DNA of 64,000 nt from Amycolatopsis benzoatilytica AK 16/65 (GTDB lineage Bacteria; Actinomycetota; Actinomycetes; Mycobacteriales; Pseudonocardiaceae), in NCBI RefSeq assembly GCF_000383915.1, contig NZ_KB912942.1:1335953-1399952 (forward strand), read 5' to 3'. Below, piece after piece: positions 27,175-36,627 of this stretch. Below the pieces are notes generated by a model that made no database searches, had not been told where the DNA came from, and was given only the letters and a program-made list of their open reading frames with translations. Within the stretch, counting starts at the first letter, position 1. Every line of letters starts with the position of its first letter. The position numbers and the translations under genes are program-made.

Positions 27175-28195
27175 CGTCGATCAGGATCTTCCCGGCGATG
27201 CCCTTCTCGGACGCCTCGTGCGCGCGAGCGGTTTCCGTTAGCGGGAACCGGTGCACGGGCAGGCCGTGGTCCGGGCCGAGCCGCAGACCGCCGTCCCGGA
27301 AAGCGGCGGTGAGGTCCTCCGCGCCGGCCCGGAGCTTGTCGAAGCCCACGGTGTAGAGCACCAGGAACTGGTATCGAGTGTTCAGAAAGAGATGCTGCCC
27401 GAAGTCGATGGTCACCGAACCGGTTCCGCCGTCGTCGCCGTAGACGGCCACCGTGCCGCGGGTGCGAAGGACCGCGGCGTGCAGGGGGGCGTTCGCGCTA
27501 GCCGCGACCTCCACGATCACGTCGACCCCGTCCGGCGCGATCTTCCGGACCTCGGCCGCGACATCCTGCTCGGTGTACCGAACGACATGCTGGGCGCCTG
27601 CCGCGCGGGCCAACTCGGCCTTGACCTCGGTGCTCACCGTGGCGATCACCGTCGCGCCGGCCCAGCGCGCCAGCTGGATGGCCGAGTTGCCGACCGCGCC
27701 GGCCCCGCCGCTGACGAGAATCGTCTTGCCGGACAACGCATTCGGCGCGAGCCGTCGCGGGCCGTCCTCCGCGACGGTCAGCGCGCGGTGCGCGGTCAGC
27801 GCGGGGATGGCGAACGCGGCGCCCTCGTCGAAACCGGTCTCGTCCGGCAGCGCGACGAGCCGGTCGGCGGGGAGCACGACGTACTCCTGCGCGGTCCCGG
27901 ACAACGGCGAGTGCGCGGCCGCGAGCAGCACCCACACCCGGTCGCCGACCGCGAACTCGCCGACGTCCGGGCCGATGGCGTCGACGACCCCGGCCCCGTC
28001 CTGGTTCGGCACCGACAACTCGGCTTCGCCGCGCGCGACGGCGCCGGAGCCGGAGCGGGCTTTCCAGTCGGTCGGGTTCACCGCGGACACGACGATCCGC
28101 ACCCGGACCTCGCCCGGGCCCGGCTCCGGCACGGGAAGGTCGGTCAGCGTCAGCACTTCCGGTCCGCCGCGGCGGTGGTAGGTCACAGCTTTCAC
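27167..28195 (-). CDS. NADPH:quinone reductase-like (zeta-crystallin/MDR family)
   Basis: 342 residues of the zinc-independent medium-chain dehydrogenase type. The N-terminal GroES-like domain begins MKAVTYHRRGGPEVLTLTDLPVPEPGPGEV, and the Rossmann domain holds VSGGAGAVGNSAIQLARWAGATVIA (residues ~148-172). No structural zinc cysteines are seen. It should reduce quinones or enones with NADPH in the cytosol. The stop overlaps the 3' end of the convergent SDR gene. Confidence 0.9.
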   Translation of the reverse strand: MKAVTYHRRGGPEVLTLTDLPVPEPGPGEVRVRIVVSAVNPTDWKARSGSGAVARGEAELSVPNQDGAGVVDAIGPDVGEFAVGDRVWVLLAAAHSPLSGTAQEYVVLPADRLVALPDETGFDEGAAFAIPALTAHRALTVAEDGPRRLAPNALSGKTILVSGGAGAVGNSAIQLARWAGATVIATVSTEVKAELARAAGAQHVVRYTEQDVAAEVRKIAPDGVDVIVEVAASANAPLHAAVLRTRGTVAVYGDDGGTGSVTIDFGQHLFLNTRYQFLVLYTVGFDKLRAGAEDLTAAFRDGGLRLGPDHGLPVHRFPLTETARAHEASEKGIAGKILIDVS

Positions 28196-28318
28196 CCTCG
28201 GTGCAATTCACTCTCGGGCGCGGCTATTCCCGGAAGCGCAGCGGCGGCACGCTGGGACGAGCGCGGCCGGGCTGTTGCCGCTGCGGTCGGGGCTGGCTGC
28301 GGCCGAGTTTGCCTCTAT

Positions 28319-28463
28319 CCGTGAAGGGCCCCTTCAGGGACTCCAAGTCTCTCAAGGGGCCCTTCACGGATCCACCGCCAGTCCCGGAAGGGCCCCTTCA
28401 GGGAATCGAGGTCCCTTAAGGGGCCCTTGACGGAATCCAAGTCCCTCAAGGGGCCCTTCACGG
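28319..28463. repeat. Cluster of two and a half palindromes
   Basis: A full 51-bp palindrome at 28319-28369 is followed by a 50-bp variant at 28384-28433 and by an additional half copy ending at 28463, all with CCCTTCACGG-type arms. They share arms so that several alternative hairpins can form. The cluster lies downstream of the peptidoglycan-binding gene and upstream of the quinone reductase. The rest of the gap 28196-28618 holds only a twofold 23-nt direct repeat (around 28543-28588, core GCGGCGACCACGGCCGCC) and no gene. Confidence 0.88.
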
Positions 28464-28618
28464 ACGGCCCGCGGGTTGGTTCCACGGGCACGGCCAGGTG
28501 TTTCCTCGCCCCGCCGGGGCGGCTCGTCCGCGATCGCGGCACTGCGGCGACCACGGCCGCCGCACCGCGGCGACCACGGCCGCCGCACCGCTGACGGCGG
28601 ATGCGGCGGCCGGGAGAC

Positions 28619-29446
28619 TCAGCCGCGCTGGTACTGCTCCCAGGTCAGCTTCGGGTTCACCGCCGGGCCGTCGTCCTTGCCGTGGTTGGCGAGGCCGTTC
28701 TGCCCGAGGTAGTACGCGCCGACCTGGTGCTGGGCGCCCGAGGACAGGTCCGGGTCGTTCACCGCGACCGCGTGGATGTGGTATCCCCAGTCGCCCTGGT
28801 CGGGCGTGCGGACCCAGGCCGCGAAGCCGACCTTGCGCAGGTCCTTGGCGAAGTCCGTGCGGGTCGCCGAAGACATCCCGGACACCGACACGTCCAACGC
28901 GCCGCCGCCGTCGTGCGTGCCGGCCGAGGCGCCGACCCCGCCCGGGTTGTACGAGCCCTGGGTGAGGCCGACTTCCTTGCCGAACAGCTTCTCCGCCGCC
29001 TGCAGCATGGCCTTGGTACGAGTGTTCAGCGTGACGCCGTGGTAGGTCACGTGGCTGCCCGCGGAGACCGGGTTCGTCACGGTGTACCGGTTGGCGCCGA
29101 GCTTCTCCAGCGAGGTCTTGCCGGGCAGGCCGGACGCGTCGAGGCCGGTATAGCCCAGCGACTTCTGGTATTTCGCGTACGCGTCGATGGTGGTGGTGCC
29201 GAAGTAGCCGTCGACGTACTTCGCGTCCAGCAGCCCCTTGGCCTGCAGCGCCTGCTCGACGAGCAGCACGCTGTCGTGTGCGCCCGGCGTCTGCGTGCTG
29301 TCCGCGCGCTGCGGGTCGATCTGGGCCGCGAGCAGCACCGCCTCCATGTTCGCGGACGGCAGCGCGGCGGCGGTGCCCGGCGCGGCGATCGCGACCGCGG
29401 CGGCGGTGGCCGCCCCGGCAGTCAGCACTGCGAGATTCTTCAACAT
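28619..29446 (-). CDS. Secreted peptidoglycan-binding protein
   Basis: 275 residues. A signal peptide (MLKNLAVLTAGAATAAAVAIAAPGTAAA) is followed by a PG_binding_1-like region (VLLVEQALQAKGL then DGYFGTTTIDAYAKYQKSLGY, residues ~60-105) and a C-terminal domain with GTHDGGGALDVSVSG and GDWGYHIHAV, which keeps the histidine/aspartate pattern of M15-type peptidases. It probably acts on or binds the cell wall. Divergent from nothing; the upstream cupin gene reads the same way but 96 bases away. Confidence 0.8.
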   Translation of the reverse strand: MLKNLAVLTAGAATAAAVAIAAPGTAAALPSANMEAVLLAAQIDPQRADSTQTPGAHDSVLLVEQALQAKGLLDAKYVDGYFGTTTIDAYAKYQKSLGYTGLDASGLPGKTSLEKLGANRYTVTNPVSAGSHVTYHGVTLNTRTKAMLQAAEKLFGKEVGLTQGSYNPGGVGASAGTHDGGGALDVSVSGMSSATRTDFAKDLRKVGFAAWVRTPDQGDWGYHIHAVAVNDPDLSSGAQHQVGAYYLGQNGLANHGKDDGPAVNPKLTWEQYQRG

Positions 29447-29542
29447 CCGTGTTCCTCCCGGTCCTGGTCGATCCGGGGCTGATCATCGCCGGGAGGGATA
29501 CACGAGACGTACAAATGAGCCGTTTTCAGGCTCCGGCCGCAA

Positions 29543-29851
29543 TCACTCCAGCCATTCGGTGACGAACCGGTCGTTCTCGTGGATGTGCACGGCCTCGTAC
29601 GGCTCCGGACCGAGCGAGGCGAACTTGTGCGGGGTGTCCGGCGGGCAGACCAGCACATCGCCGGCGGCGCCCTCGCGCTGCTGGCCGCCGATGGTGAACA
29701 GGGCGCGGCCGCGCTGGATGACGAACGTTTCGCGGTAGGGGTGCTTGTGCAGCCGGGGTCCGGTGCCCGGCTCGGCGGTGTACTCGCGGATGACCGAAAC
29801 ACTGGAGCCGACCTCGTAGCCCTCGACGTTCCGGGTGGCAGGTGCTGTCAT
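29543..29851 (-). CDS. Cupin-domain protein
   Basis: 102 residues forming one cupin barrel. The metal-binding motif is seen as HKHPYRETFVIQRGRALFTIGG and the second box as GDVLVCPPDTPHKFAS. Small single-cupin proteins bind a metal and act as enzymes or sensors; no specific function can be given. Divergent from the GH92 gene. Confidence 0.88.
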   Translation of the reverse strand: MTAPATRNVEGYEVGSSVSVIREYTAEPGTGPRLHKHPYRETFVIQRGRALFTIGGQQREGAAGDVLVCPPDTPHKFASLGPEPYEAVHIHENDRFVTEWLE

Positions 29852-29949
29852 ACCGCCTCACGGTAGCCCTCGCGGGTGCCCCTCGGAGGCGTTTCGGCCG
29901 AGCGAGCCGGCTGTCGGATGTCTGTCCGGTCAGAACCGGCCAGATCCGT

Positions 29950-29963
29950 GTCAACCGGTTGAC
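29950..29963. promoter_or_regulatory. Palindromic operator upstream of GH92 gene
   Basis: GTCAACCGGTTGAC is a perfect 14-bp palindrome with a central CG, typical of LacI-family operators. It lies 54 bases before the GTG of the mannosidase gene. The regulator is not in this window. Confidence 0.5.
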
Positions 29964-30017
29964 CGCGCTGCCCGCCAGCCGCAAAGGTCGGACCACAGCA
30001 GAGTTCCGGGAGGGCGT

Positions 30018-33000
30018 GTGCGGCACTCAGTCGTGGCAGCGTTGGTGACGGCGGCCGTCGTCGGTGCGGGGACGGTCGCGGCGGCCGCGCCGCAGACCCC
30101 GCTGACGGCCGATCCGGCGGCGTACGTCGATCCCCTGATCGGCACCGGCCGCGGCGGCACGTCGGTCGGCGAGATCAACAACTTCCCCGGGCCGGCCGCG
30201 CCGTTCGGGATGATGCAGTTCTCGCCGGACACCGACGGGTCCTACGCTGGCTACCAGTACCACAGCGACAAGATCCGCGGCTTCAGTCTCGACCATGCGT
30301 CGGTCGGCTGCAATGCGTTCGGCGACGTGCCGATCCTGCCGGTGACCGGCGACGTCGGAGCGAAACCGTGGGACCGCGTCGAGCGCTTCACCCACGACGG
30401 CGAGCAGGCCGAGCCCGGCTACTATTCGGTCGCGTTCCCGGACTCCGGCGTGCGCGCCGAGCTGACCGCGACCACCCGCACCGGCCTGGCCGCGTTCACG
30501 TTCCCCTCCGGAGCCAACGCGCAGGTGCTGGTGAAGGCCGGCGCGAGCCTGGCCGGAAACTCCGCGGCCGGCCTGCGGATCACCGGCGACCGCGAGGTGA
30601 GCGGCTCGGCCACCACCGGGCACTTCTGCGGCAAACCCAACAAGTACACCGTCTACTACGACATCACGTTCGACAAGCCGTTCACCGCGCACGGGACCTG
30701 GGACGGCACTGCCGTCCAGCCGGGCAGCGACCGGGTCGACGCGGCGAAAGCCGGCGCGTACCTGACCTTCGGCGACGCGGGCGTGGTGCACGCGAAGGTC
30801 TCCATGTCCTATGTGGACGTCGGGGGTGCCCGCGCGAACATGGCGGCCGAAGCGCCCGGCTGGAACTTCGCGGGCATCCGCGGCGCCACCCGGAACGCCT
30901 GGAGCGATGCGCTCGGCCGGATCCGCGTGGCGGGCAAGGATTCCGAGCAGCTCAAGACGTTCTACACCGCGCTCTACCACAGCCTGATGCACCCCAACAC
31001 TTTCAACGACGCGGACGGCCGATACATCGGCTTCGACAACCAGATCCGCACCCTCCCGGCCGGGCACGCGCAGTACGCCAACTTCTCCGATTGGGACACC
31101 TACCGCTCGCTCGCGCCGTTGCACGGGATGTTGTTCCCGAAGGAAGCCAGCGACATGGCCCAGTCGCTGACGAACGACGCGGTCCAGGGCGGCTGGTGGC
31201 CGCGCTGGCCGATGGCCAACGGCTACACCGGCCAGATGACCGGCGACAGCTCGGTCGCACTGCTGTCCAGTCTCTACGCCTTCGGCGCCCGTGACTTCGA
31301 CGTCAAGACCGCGCTGAAGTACCTCGTCAAGGGCGCGACGTCAGTGGACGAGACGCCTGGCGCGTACCAGGAACGCCGCGGGATCGCGGACTATCTCGCC
31401 CGCGGCTACCTGCCCAACAACGACGCCTCACGCGGCGACCATGCGCGCGTCGGCGCGTCGATCACGCTGGAATGGGCGATCGACGACTTCGCGATTTCCC
31501 AGTTCGCCGGAGCGATCGGCGACCGCGGCGTGGCCCGCGACTTCGCGAAACGCGGCCAGAACTGGCAGCACCTGTTCAACCCGGCCACCGGCTACCTGCA
31601 GCCGCGCGGCCAGGACGGCCGGTTCCCGGACGGCCCCGGCTTCGTGCCGCCGCCGCCCGGCAAGTTCGGCCAAGACGGGTTCGACGAGGGCAACGCCGCG
31701 CAGTACGCCTGGCTGGTGCCGCAGGACCCGGCCGGCCTGGTGACCGCGATGGGCGGCCCGGCCGCGGCGGCCGGGCGGTTGGACGCCTTCTTCCAGAAGC
31801 TGAACGTCGGCCCCAACGAGCCGTACATGTGGGCCGGCAATGAGCCGGACTTCGGCGTGCCGTGGCTGTACAACCACGTCGGCCAGCCGTGGAAGACCCA
31901 GGAGGTGGTGCGCCGGATCGCGACCACCTTGTTCAGCGCGACCCCGGACGGCGAGCCCGGCAACGACGACCTCGGCGCGCAGTCCTCGTGGTACGTCTGG
32001 GCGGCGCTCGGCCTCTACCCGACGACCCCGGGCACGCCGGACCTGACCGTGCACAGCCCACTGTTCGAACGCGCGGTGCTGAGCCTGCCGGGCGGTCGCA
32101 CGCTGGACCTTCGGGCACCGGGGGCGTCCGCGACCACGCAGTACGTCCACGGCCTCGCGCTGAACGGACACCGGTGGGATCGGACGTCGCTGCCGCGGGA
32201 CCTGGCCCGCGACGGCGGCCGGCTCGACTTCACGCTGTCCGCGCAGCCGGATCGGACCTGGGCCGCGAACACCCAGCCGCCGTCGTACCGGGACAACGAA
32301 GAGCCCTATGTGGCTTCGGCGACGAACCAAGTCACCGTGGCGCCGGGCCAGTCCGGCACTGTCGAGGTGCACGGCCAACGGCTCGGCGGGCACCTGCGTT
32401 CGCTCGACCTGACGACCTCGGCCCCGGCCGGGATCGCCGTCTCCGGGCCGCGTTCGGTCGTGCTCGACGACCGCACCGGCGGCGGGAAAACCGACCTGAC
32501 GGTGGCGGTCCAATCCGGCACGGCGGAGGGCTACTACCAAGTTCCGGTCACGGTGCGAGGCGCCGGACATTCGGTTTCGTCTTCGGTTATCGTGTTGGTC
32601 GCACCGAAGGGAAGTCTCGCCGACGCGTTCGGTAACGCCGGAATTTCCGAGGACGGCGACGGCGGTTCCGCCAATTTCGACGGCGCGGGCAACAGTTATT
32701 CCGGTAATGCGCTGTCCGACGCCGGTCTCGCTCCGGGTTCGGCCGGACACGCAGCGGGTACGACCTTTGTCTGGCCCGCCGCGCCGGCCGGCCGCCCGGA
32801 CAACGCGGTGCCGTCCGGGCAGAAGCTCGACCTGGCTGGAACTTCAGCCAGCCGGCTGCTTTTCGTTGGCTCGGCGACGAACGGCGACCACCGGGGCAGC
32901 GCCACCGTCGCTTTCACCGATGGAACAACGGCGACCGCCGACCTGTCGTTCGGCGACTGGGTATTGCCCGGCGGAGGTACCGAACCAGTGTTCGGTAATT

Positions 33001-33164
33001 CGTTGGTCGCCCGCGCCGCATATCGGAATCAGCCAGGCGGTCGAGGATCCGGCGCGTCGGTGTACGCCACGAAACCGCTGGAAATCCCAGCAGGCAAGAA
33101 GATCGCTGCGGTGACTCTGCCGACCGACCCGGACCTGCACGTTTTCGCTCTCGGGCTCGGCTGA
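30018..33164 (+). CDS. Secreted GH92 alpha-mannosidase
   Basis: About 1048 residues. The signal peptide is VRHSVVAALVTAAVVGAGTVAAAAP. The GH92 catalytic region starts with YVDPLIGTGRGG and includes the N-terminal beta-sandwich, then NEPDFGVPWLYNHVGQPWKTQ and GNDDLGAQSSWYVWAALGLYP followed by HSPLF, which are the family hallmarks. These enzymes are Ca2+-dependent exo-alpha-1,2 (or 1,3/1,6)-mannosidases. From ~residue 770 onward come a NEW3-like domain and a C-terminal beta-domain that may bind carbohydrate. GTG start with GGGAGG four bases upstream; the longer frame from 29835 would hide the signal peptide. Confidence 0.93.
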   Translation: MRHSVVAALVTAAVVGAGTVAAAAPQTPLTADPAAYVDPLIGTGRGGTSVGEINNFPGPAAPFGMMQFSPDTDGSYAGYQYHSDKIRGFSLDHASVGCNAFGDVPILPVTGDVGAKPWDRVERFTHDGEQAEPGYYSVAFPDSGVRAELTATTRTGLAAFTFPSGANAQVLVKAGASLAGNSAAGLRITGDREVSGSATTGHFCGKPNKYTVYYDITFDKPFTAHGTWDGTAVQPGSDRVDAAKAGAYLTFGDAGVVHAKVSMSYVDVGGARANMAAEAPGWNFAGIRGATRNAWSDALGRIRVAGKDSEQLKTFYTALYHSLMHPNTFNDADGRYIGFDNQIRTLPAGHAQYANFSDWDTYRSLAPLHGMLFPKEASDMAQSLTNDAVQGGWWPRWPMANGYTGQMTGDSSVALLSSLYAFGARDFDVKTALKYLVKGATSVDETPGAYQERRGIADYLARGYLPNNDASRGDHARVGASITLEWAIDDFAISQFAGAIGDRGVARDFAKRGQNWQHLFNPATGYLQPRGQDGRFPDGPGFVPPPPGKFGQDGFDEGNAAQYAWLVPQDPAGLVTAMGGPAAAAGRLDAFFQKLNVGPNEPYMWAGNEPDFGVPWLYNHVGQPWKTQEVVRRIATTLFSATPDGEPGNDDLGAQSSWYVWAALGLYPTTPGTPDLTVHSPLFERAVLSLPGGRTLDLRAPGASATTQYVHGLALNGHRWDRTSLPRDLARDGGRLDFTLSAQPDRTWAANTQPPSYRDNEEPYVASATNQVTVAPGQSGTVEVHGQRLGGHLRSLDLTTSAPAGIAVSGPRSVVLDDRTGGGKTDLTVAVQSGTAEGYYQVPVTVRGAGHSVSSSVIVLVAPKGSLADAFGNAGISEDGDGGSANFDGAGNSYSGNALSDAGLAPGSAGHAAGTTFVWPAAPAGRPDNAVPSGQKLDLAGTSASRLLFVGSATNGDHRGSATVAFTDGTTATADLSFGDWVLPGGGTEPVFGNSLVARAAYRNQPGGRGSGASVYATKPLEIPAGKKIAAVTLPTDPDLHVFALGLG

Positions 33165-33270
33165 GCGTTGTCAAGCGGGATTATCGCAGTGTGATCTGTT
33201 CGGCGGTTCCGGAATTTCTCCGGCCCCTTCGTCGTAAGTGACTGGCGTGCTCACGACGAAGGGGAGTGGC

Positions 33271-34533
33271 GTGAACGAAACACGCGAAGCGGCGAGGGGC
33301 GCCGCAAGCCAGCTCAAGCTGGTGCTCGTGCTGGGCGTTCTGGTGGCATTGGGGCCGCTGTCCATCGACATGTACTTGCCGGCGCTGCCGGACATCACCC
33401 GCGAACTGTCGACGACGGAGTCGACCATTCAGCTCACCCTCACCGGAACGGTGCTGGGACTCGGGCTCGGCCAGCTGATCGCCGGCCCGCTCTCGGACGC
33501 GATGGGGCGGCGGATCCCGCTCGTCGCGGGAAGCCTGATCCACGTCGTCGCGTCGCTGTTGTGCCTGGTGGCGCCGAACGTCGAACTGCTGAGCGCGGCG
33601 CGTGTCCTGCAGGGCCTGGGGGCCTCGGCAGGCGCGGTGCTGGCGCTGGCCGTGGTGCGCGACCTCTACACCGACCGCGCGGCCGCGAAGCTGCTGTCCA
33701 AGCTCATCTTGGTGATGGGTGTTTCCCCGGTGCTCGCACCGACGCTCGGCAGCGCGCTGCTGGCGTGGACGCACTGGCGCGGGGTGTTCGTGGTGCTCGC
33801 CGCGATTGGTCTGGCCAGTGGCATCGCCGCGGCGCTGGCGCTGCCCGAGACGCTGCCGGCGGCGCGGCGTCAGCCCTTCCAGGCGAGGGCGACCGTGCGG
33901 TCCTACCGGAGTCTGTTCACCGACCGCTCGTTCCTCGGGCTGGTGCTGGTGGCCGGGTTCGCGATGGCCGGTCTGTTCGCGTTCGTCAGCGGCGGGTCGT
34001 TCGTGTTCCAGCAGCAGTACGGGCTGGACCAGCAGCAGTTCGGCCTGATGTTCGGGGCCAGCGCGGTGTGGCTGATCGCCGCGACGCAGGTCAACGCGCG
34101 GCTGATGAACCGCTTCGAGCCGCATCAGGTGCTGCTCGTGGCGAGCGTTGCCGCGGCGGTTTCGGCAGCCGTGCTGCTGACGACCGCGCTGACTGGGCTC
34201 GGCGGCATGTTCGGTGTCGCGGTGCCGGTGTGGGCGGTGCTGTTCTTCGCCGGGCTGATCCTGCCGAATGCTCCCGCGGTCGCGCTGGACGCGCACGGCG
34301 ACAACGCCGGGACGGCCGCGTCGCTGCTGGGGGCGGTGCAGTTCGGCGTCGGCGCGGCGATCTCGCCGGTGGTCGGCCTGCTGGGCAACAACGCGGTCGC
34401 GATGGCCACCGTGATGTTCGGCGGACTGGTCGTTTCCGGGCTGGTGCTGTGGCTGATCGCGCGGCCGTGGCAGGGCCGGGCAACCGAGCAGAGCGAACTG
34501 GCCGACACCCTGGTCCCGGTGGCGGTCGACTGA
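33271..34533 (+). CDS. Bcr/CflA-type MFS drug transporter
   Basis: About 420 residues, twelve membrane helices. ALGPLSIDMYLPALPDI in helix 1 and GPLSDAMGRRIPL in loop 2-3 are characteristic of the Bcr/CflA subfamily (bicyclomycin, chloramphenicol and sulfonamide exporters). The GTG at 33271 has GGGGAG upstream; GTG 33238 is an alternative without a site. A 55-bp palindrome after the stop separates it from the convergent lexA. Confidence 0.9.
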   Translation: MNETREAARGAASQLKLVLVLGVLVALGPLSIDMYLPALPDITRELSTTESTIQLTLTGTVLGLGLGQLIAGPLSDAMGRRIPLVAGSLIHVVASLLCLVAPNVELLSAARVLQGLGASAGAVLALAVVRDLYTDRAAAKLLSKLILVMGVSPVLAPTLGSALLAWTHWRGVFVVLAAIGLASGIAAALALPETLPAARRQPFQARATVRSYRSLFTDRSFLGLVLVAGFAMAGLFAFVSGGSFVFQQQYGLDQQQFGLMFGASAVWLIAATQVNARLMNRFEPHQVLLVASVAAAVSAAVLLTTALTGLGGMFGVAVPVWAVLFFAGLILPNAPAVALDAHGDNAGTAASLLGAVQFGVGAAISPVVGLLGNNAVAMATVMFGGLVVSGLVLWLIARPWQGRATEQSELADTLVPVAVD

Positions 34534-34552
34534 CCCAGCCGGGGCACCCGCT

Positions 34553-34607
34553 GTCCGTGAGGGGAACCCTGAGGGACTCTGATTCCCTCAGGGTTCCCCT
34601 CACGGAC
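34553..34607. terminator. 55-bp palindrome between MFS and lexA genes
   Basis: GTCCGTGAGGGGAACCC with TGAGGGA on the left and the exact reverse complement on the right, around a seven-base loop. It is a diverged member of the interspersed palindrome family, with GGGAACCCT replacing GGGCCCCTT in both arms, so base pairing has been conserved by compensating changes. Its place between convergent genes fits a bidirectional terminator. Confidence 0.85.
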
Positions 34608-34618
34608 CTTTCGGCGCT

Positions 34619-35272
34619 TTACATGCTGCGCAGCACTGAGACGATCACGCCGAGCACCGTGGCCCGGTCTCCGTCGATCACGTCGTAGGCCGGGTTCCGG
34701 GGCTCCAGGTAGACGTGCCCGTCGCGGCGGCGGTAGACCTTCACGGTCGCTTCCTCGTCGATCATCGCCGCGACGATCTGACCGGAATGCGCCTCGGCCT
34801 GCTGCTTCACCACGACGATGTCGCCGTCGCAGATCGCCGCGTCGATCATCGAATCGCCGCGCACCCGAAGTCCGAAGACGGTCCCGCGCCCGGTCAGCCC
34901 GCGCGGCAGCTGCAGGACGTCGTCCAGGTGCTCCTGTGCGGCGATCGGCGTGCCCGCCGCGATGTCGCCGACCACCGGGACCGGCACCGAGTCGCCGCCG
35001 TCGCGGGTGGGCAGGTCGCCGAGGAAGGCGCGCACGTCGATCGGCCGCGACATGGTCGAACTGCGCCGCAGGAAACCCTTGTCTTCGAGGGCGGCGAGGT
35101 GCTTCGAGACCGACGACGTCGACCGCAGGCCCACCGACTCGCCGATCTCGCGGGTGCTCGGCGAGTAGCCGTGGCGGCCCACCCAGTCCCGGATGGTGGC
35201 GAGGATGCGCTGCTGACGCTCCGGCAGGGCCGAGGCGTCGAGGTCGTCGTAGACGTCGTCGTAGGCGGTCAC
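34619..35272 (-). CDS. lexA: LexA SOS repressor
   Basis: About 217 residues. The N-terminal winged helix (RQQRILATIRDWVGRHGYSPSTREIGESVGL) is followed by the S24 peptidase domain. The autocleavage site is the Ala-Gly in IAAGTPIA, the catalytic serine lies in VRGDSMID and the lysine in VVVKQQ. LexA represses DNA-damage genes until RecA-stimulated self-cleavage. GTG start; the open frame extends upstream without similarity. I could not find a clear CGAAC-N4-GTTCG box upstream. Divergent from a membrane-protein gene. Confidence 0.95.
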   Translation of the reverse strand: MTAYDDVYDDLDASALPERQQRILATIRDWVGRHGYSPSTREIGESVGLRSTSSVSKHLAALEDKGFLRRSSTMSRPIDVRAFLGDLPTRDGGDSVPVPVVGDIAAGTPIAAQEHLDDVLQLPRGLTGRGTVFGLRVRGDSMIDAAICDGDIVVVKQQAEAHSGQIVAAMIDEEATVKVYRRRDGHVYLEPRNPAYDVIDGDRATVLGVIVSVLRSM

Positions 35273-35392
35273 GGGCCTGATCGTAGAGGGCGCCGGGCAC
35301 GTCCGCCGGGACCGGGGCGGCTGCTCCACTGTGGACTGTCCGAGCGGGCCGGTAGACTCTCCGCGCCCGAGGGGTGACGGAGGGGGACCGGG

Positions 35393-36091
35393 ATGACACA
35401 GCCGATGACACGGCCGAAGGCGACGGGGATCGGGATCGCGCTGGCGATTCTGCTGAGCCTGCTGGAGGCCTACGTGACGAAGTTCGGTATCTTCGGGATT
35501 TACTGGCTCTTCGCGAGCGGAAGCCGCATCGACGCCTACGCCTGTCTCGTTGCCGTCATCGGCGTGCTCGCGCTGCCCGTGGTCGTTGGTGCGGTGCTGA
35601 TCCTGGCGCGGCGCCCGGCGGTCGGCCGGGTTCTCCTGTGGTGCGCGCCCGCACAGCTGCTGCTCGCGGCCAGCAAGTTGGCATTCGTCCACAATGCTTG
35701 GGCAAATCTCGTCATTTTCGCCGTGCTGACCGCGCTGGCGGTGGTGCTGTGGCTGCCTGGTGTGTCGGCGAAAGTGCCGGCGACTGCGCCGCAGTGGGGT
35801 TACGGGATGCCTTACGGGGCAGCGGTTCCGCCCGCGGCGCCAGGGCATCCAGGTCAGGTTCCGCCGGGATATTCAGGTCAGGTTCCGGTCGGGACGCAGT
35901 ATCCGCACCCCGGGGCGGGTTTGGCGCAGTATCCGCAGCAATACAGCGCTCCGGCAATGCCCCCGCAGCCCATGCCCCCGCAGCCCATGCCGCAGCAACC
36001 GATCCCGGGACAGATTCCGCCCGGTCAGCCGATCGGGCAGTGGCCCGCGCCGGGGCAGCCGCAGGGATGGCCCGGACCACCCGGGCCGTAG
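35393..36091 (+). CDS. Membrane protein with Pro/Gln-rich tail
   Basis: 232 residues. Four hydrophobic segments occupy residues ~10-125 (for example ALAILLSLLEAYVTKFGIFGI and VLALPVVVGAVLILA). The last ~100 residues are a flexible tail rich in Pro, Gln, Gly and Met with short repeats such as PPQPMPPQPMPQQP. No family is recognised. GGAGGGGG precedes the ATG. The tail could mediate cytoplasmic contacts, but this is a guess. Confidence 0.7.
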   Translation: MTQPMTRPKATGIGIALAILLSLLEAYVTKFGIFGIYWLFASGSRIDAYACLVAVIGVLALPVVVGAVLILARRPAVGRVLLWCAPAQLLLAASKLAFVHNAWANLVIFAVLTALAVVLWLPGVSAKVPATAPQWGYGMPYGAAVPPAAPGHPGQVPPGYSGQVPVGTQYPHPGAGLAQYPQQYSAPAMPPQPMPPQPMPQQPIPGQIPPGQPIGQWPAPGQPQGWPGPPGP

Positions 36092-36138
36092 CCGTCTCTC
36101 CGCCCGGGTGCGCCCACAGCGACCGGTCCGACAGCGGT

Positions 36139-36591
36139 TCACGGTCCGGCGTAAACCCGCTGCTGCTCGGTGACTTCCGCGAGCGTCCGTTTGAACCGTT
36201 CGTACTCCGCCCGGCCGAGTCGGCCGGCGTGCCGGTCTTCCAGTTCCGCGAGGATGCGCGTCGATGCGCTGATCATGGCGTTCCCGCGCGCCGTCGGGCA
36301 CACGAGTTTCGCCCGCCGGTCGCCGGGGTCCGGGCGGCGCTCGACGTACCCGAGCGTTTCGAGCTCGTCCACCATCGCGCCGATCACCTGTTTGCGCCGC
36401 CCGGACCGCCGGGCCAGCTCGGTGGCGCGCGAACCGTCCGGTTCGAGGTAGGCCAGCACCGCACCGTGGCGCGGGCTCAGGTCGGAGAATCCTTCCGCGG
36501 ACAGCGCTGTGAACAGTTCCCGCTGCACCGCGAACAGCAGCCGCCCGGCGAGCATGCCGAGGTCGGGCGGGCGGGCGGCGGGTTCGGGCAC
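36139..36591 (-). CDS. MarR-family transcriptional regulator
   Basis: 150 residues. The winged-helix core is LSPRHGAVLAYLEPDGSRATELARRSGRRKQVIGAMVDELETLGYVERRPDPGDRRAKLV, typical of MarR with the DxRxxxx wing. GTG start. It is followed by nothing in operon; the upstream VOC gene reads in the same direction with a 36-base gap and may be co-transcribed. Confidence 0.88.
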   Translation of the reverse strand: MPEPAARPPDLGMLAGRLLFAVQRELFTALSAEGFSDLSPRHGAVLAYLEPDGSRATELARRSGRRKQVIGAMVDELETLGYVERRPDPGDRRAKLVCPTARGNAMISASTRILAELEDRHAGRLGRAEYERFKRTLAEVTEQQRVYAGP

Positions 36592-36627
36592 GGCGAAGAT
36601 CGTAGCCCGCGCCCGGTGGCGAAAACG

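Noticed and set aside
28319..28463. Repeats that could suggest a CRISPR array
   Set aside because: The units are palindromes with almost no unique spacers and no cas genes are nearby.
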